From Bacteroidota bacterium (GTDB taxonomy: Bacteria > Bacteroidota > Bacteroidia > Chitinophagales > Chitinophagaceae), in contig JAKAJX010000058.1 of assembly GCA_021824855.1 (NCBI GenBank), forward strand, positions 1 to 16,198: 16,198 nt of DNA, read 5' to 3'. The notes under the pieces are model-generated. The model saw only the letters and a list, made by a program, of their open reading frames with translations. It ran no database searches and had not been told where the DNA came from. Shown here one piece after another: positions 14,647 to 16,198 of this stretch (position 1 is the first letter of the stretch; every line of letters begins with the position of its first letter). Position numbers and translations under genes: made by a program.

Positions 14647-16050
14647 TTAATCAAAAATTTTTCCGGCATTTAAAATATTGTTAGGATCGAAAATTTGTTT
14701 AATTTTTTTCATTAATTGCAAATTGGTTTCTTCAAAAACAATATTCATATATGATTTTTGTATTAACCCTATGCCATGTTCTCCACTAATTGTTCCTCCT
14801 AATTTCTTAACTTCTAAAAATAACTGTTGTAAAATAGCATTCATTGTTGCATTCCCATAACTATTTTTTATGGTTGGGTGATTAATACGAATATGTAAAT
14901 TACCATCGCCGGCATGGCCATAACATACTACATCAAATCCATTATCAATTCCTAATTTTTTTACTGCTTTAATAAGTTTAGGCAACTCTGCACGCGGCAC
15001 TACAGTATCTTCTTCAATAGTATATCCGCTTAGTTTTACAGCTTCTGCTACTTTTCTTCTTAGTTTCCATAATTCGTCTTTTTGTTGGGTATCTTCGGCA
15101 AATAAAATTTCTCCCGCTTCATATTGCATCAACAATTCGGTAATAGATTCAATCTCATTCATTAAAACTTCTTTGTTATTACCATCTACCTCAATAATTA
15201 AATGAGCTGCTGTATCGCTACTTAATAAAGTCAAATTAGAATCTACATATTTTGCTGCAATTGTAAGTGCATCAATTTCAATTAACTCCAATGCACTTGG
15301 TATAAATCCGGCACGAAAAATAGCACTTACGGCTTCACTTGCTTTTTCTAAAGAGTGAAATGGAGCTAATAACAACAAATCGAATTGCGGATAGGGTATT
15401 AGTTTTAAAACAATTTTAGTTACAATAGCCAATGTACCTTCGCTACCAATAATTAATTGTGTTAAATTATATCCGGTAGCATTTTTTAAAACGTTAGCTC
15501 CCGTCCATATTATTTCACCTGTTGCTAATACCACCTCCAAATTCAATACATAATCTTTCACTACACCATATTTAACAGCTTTTGGTCCGCCACTGTTATG
15601 TGCAATATTACTTCCTATAAAACAACTTCCTTTACTACTTGGATCGGGTGGATAAAATAATCCTTTAGCTTTAACAGCATCTTGCAAAACTTCCGTAATT
15701 ACACCGGGTTCGGTGGTTACTTGTAAATTTCTTTCATCAATTTCAATAATTTTATTCAACCGTTCCAAGCTTAAAACAATACCACCTAAATGTGGCAATG
15801 CTGCACCACTTAAACCTGTACCTGCACCACGCGGTGTAATTGGAATTTTAAATTCGTTGCAAATAGTAACAATGGCAGCAATTTCCTGAGCAGTAGCCGG
15901 TTTCACTAAAACATCCGGAAAATAGATTAAGTTCTCAGTTTCATCATGCGCATAATTTTTTAAACTATCTGCATCTACAAAAACATTATCCTTGCCTATT
16001 ATTTGGCATAGCCGATCAATAATGATTTCTGTAATATGCGAAGCTTTCAT
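14647..16050 (-). CDS. FAD-binding oxidase, GlcD-like (glycolate / D-lactate / D-2-hydroxyacid dehydrogenase)
   Basis: A 467-residue flavoenzyme that should oxidise a D-2-hydroxyacid to the 2-oxoacid. The FAD-binding (PCMH/VAO) domain is at about 44-222, with PRGAGTGLSGAAL at 73-85, DPSSKGSCFIGSNIAHNSGGPKAVKYG split over 136-162, and IGSEGT at 201-206. The C-terminal oxidase domain has RRKVAEAV near 331-338, YGHAGDGNLH at 377-386 (metal-binding histidines), SGEHGIG at 422-428 and DPNNILNAGKIF at 455-466. These fit GlcD and related D-lactate dehydrogenases at normal length. GlcE and GlcF partners are not in the window, so it may work alone. It is followed after 33 bases by the barrel protein gene. 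Glycolate, D-lactate and D-2-hydroxyglutarate cannot be told apart here. Confidence 0.9.
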   Translation of the reverse strand: MKASHITEIIIDRLCQIIGKDNVFVDADSLKNYAHDETENLIYFPDVLVKPATAQEIAAIVTICNEFKIPITPRGAGTGLSGAALPHLGGIVLSLERLNKIIEIDERNLQVTTEPGVITEVLQDAVKAKGLFYPPDPSSKGSCFIGSNIAHNSGGPKAVKYGVVKDYVLNLEVVLATGEIIWTGANVLKNATGYNLTQLIIGSEGTLAIVTKIVLKLIPYPQFDLLLLAPFHSLEKASEAVSAIFRAGFIPSALELIEIDALTIAAKYVDSNLTLLSSDTAAHLIIEVDGNNKEVLMNEIESITELLMQYEAGEILFAEDTQQKDELWKLRRKVAEAVKLSGYTIEEDTVVPRAELPKLIKAVKKLGIDNGFDVVCYGHAGDGNLHIRINHPTIKNSYGNATMNAILQQLFLEVKKLGGTISGEHGIGLIQKSYMNIVFEETNLQLMKKIKQIFDPNNILNAGKIFD

Positions 16051-16094
16051 TCCTTAAAAATTTAGTTGCTATTTATTGTAAAAATAAAGATTGG

Positions 16095-16104
16095 CATGTA
16101 CATG
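16095..16104. repeat. Self-complementary 10-mer in the divergent gap upstream of the GlcD-like gene
   Basis: CATGTACATG is a perfect palindrome 45 bases before the GlcD-like start and 64 bases before the rightward edge gene. It could be an operator half-pair, but nothing else supports this. The rest of this 117-base gap is AT-rich, and I saw no exact -7 box. Confidence 0.2.
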
Positions 16105-16167
16105 TTTACAATAAAATTTTTAATTGAATGAATACTTGGAATACTTTTATTGTATAAAATTTATTGT

Positions 16168-16198
16168 ATGAAAAAAATGGGTTGGTTTTTATTGATTG
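16168..16198 (+). CDS. Start of a gene cut by the window edge, probable signal peptide
   Basis: ATG at 16168 opens a frame reading MKKMGWFLLI up to the edge. A start with two lysines followed by a hydrophobic run looks like a signal peptide or membrane anchor. A second ATG at 16177 could be the start instead. Only ten codons are visible, so the product cannot be named. It is divergent from the GlcD-like gene. Confidence 0.45.
   Translation, partial: MKKMGWFLLI

Noticed and set aside
1..16198. CRISPR array, tRNA, rRNA, insertion sequence or prophage genes
   Set aside because: No spaced direct repeats, cloverleaf-like sequence, transposase or phage protein was seen; nearly all DNA is assigned to housekeeping genes with short gaps.

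Overview
The window looks like ordinary chromosomal DNA of an AT-rich Bacteroidota bacterium, perhaps Chitinophagales or a relative; that placement is an inference from gene types and signals. Supporting signs are the Bacteroidota-type -7 boxes (TAnnTTTG), start codons without Shine-Dalgarno sequences, an FHS-family sugar porter beside a ROK kinase, a YfbK-type von Willebrand protein with a carboxypeptidase-regulatory-like N-terminus, and a grpE-dnaJ pair without hrcA or dnaK. Fifteen genes are supported, including one cut by the right edge. I saw no mobile element, CRISPR array, tRNA or rRNA, and no convincing undescribed multi-gene system.

Region 1 (1-4660) is a sugar storage and uptake locus. 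glgA and glgC run leftward. A sugar permease of the glucose/galactose/fucose type and a ROK sugar kinase run rightward from the shared 336-base gap. Together they could import and phosphorylate glucose and turn part of it into glycogen. The glgC frame carries a TAA stop 8 bases from the left edge, in the middle of a conserved stretch, so the gene is either broken or affected by an edge error. The rightward pair ends in a 16-bp hairpin shared with the convergent RlmI-like methyltransferase gene.

Region 2 (4661-7774) holds that rRNA methyltransferase gene (leftward, with a -7 box almost touching its start codon), then grpE and dnaJ (rightward). grpE is preceded by a sequence resembling a sigma-54 -24/-12 promoter. 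A perfect inverted repeat lies between grpE and dnaJ.

Region 3 (7767-13355) is a tight leftward run of five genes: sodium:solute symporter, O-methyltransferase, secreted glucosaminidase with two LysM-like repeats, hypoxanthine phosphoribosyltransferase, and the YfbK-like lipid- or envelope-facing VWA protein. Gaps are 9, -4, 11 and 47 bases, so they are probably one operon. Its last gene overlaps the end of dnaJ by 8 bases, tail to tail.

Region 4 (13455-16198) has a rightward LOG-family nucleotide phosphoribohydrolase gene, a leftward pair (GlcD-like FAD oxidase followed by a small predicted outer-membrane barrel protein), and the first ten codons of a rightward gene at the edge. The LOG and barrel genes overlap tail to tail by 29 bases.
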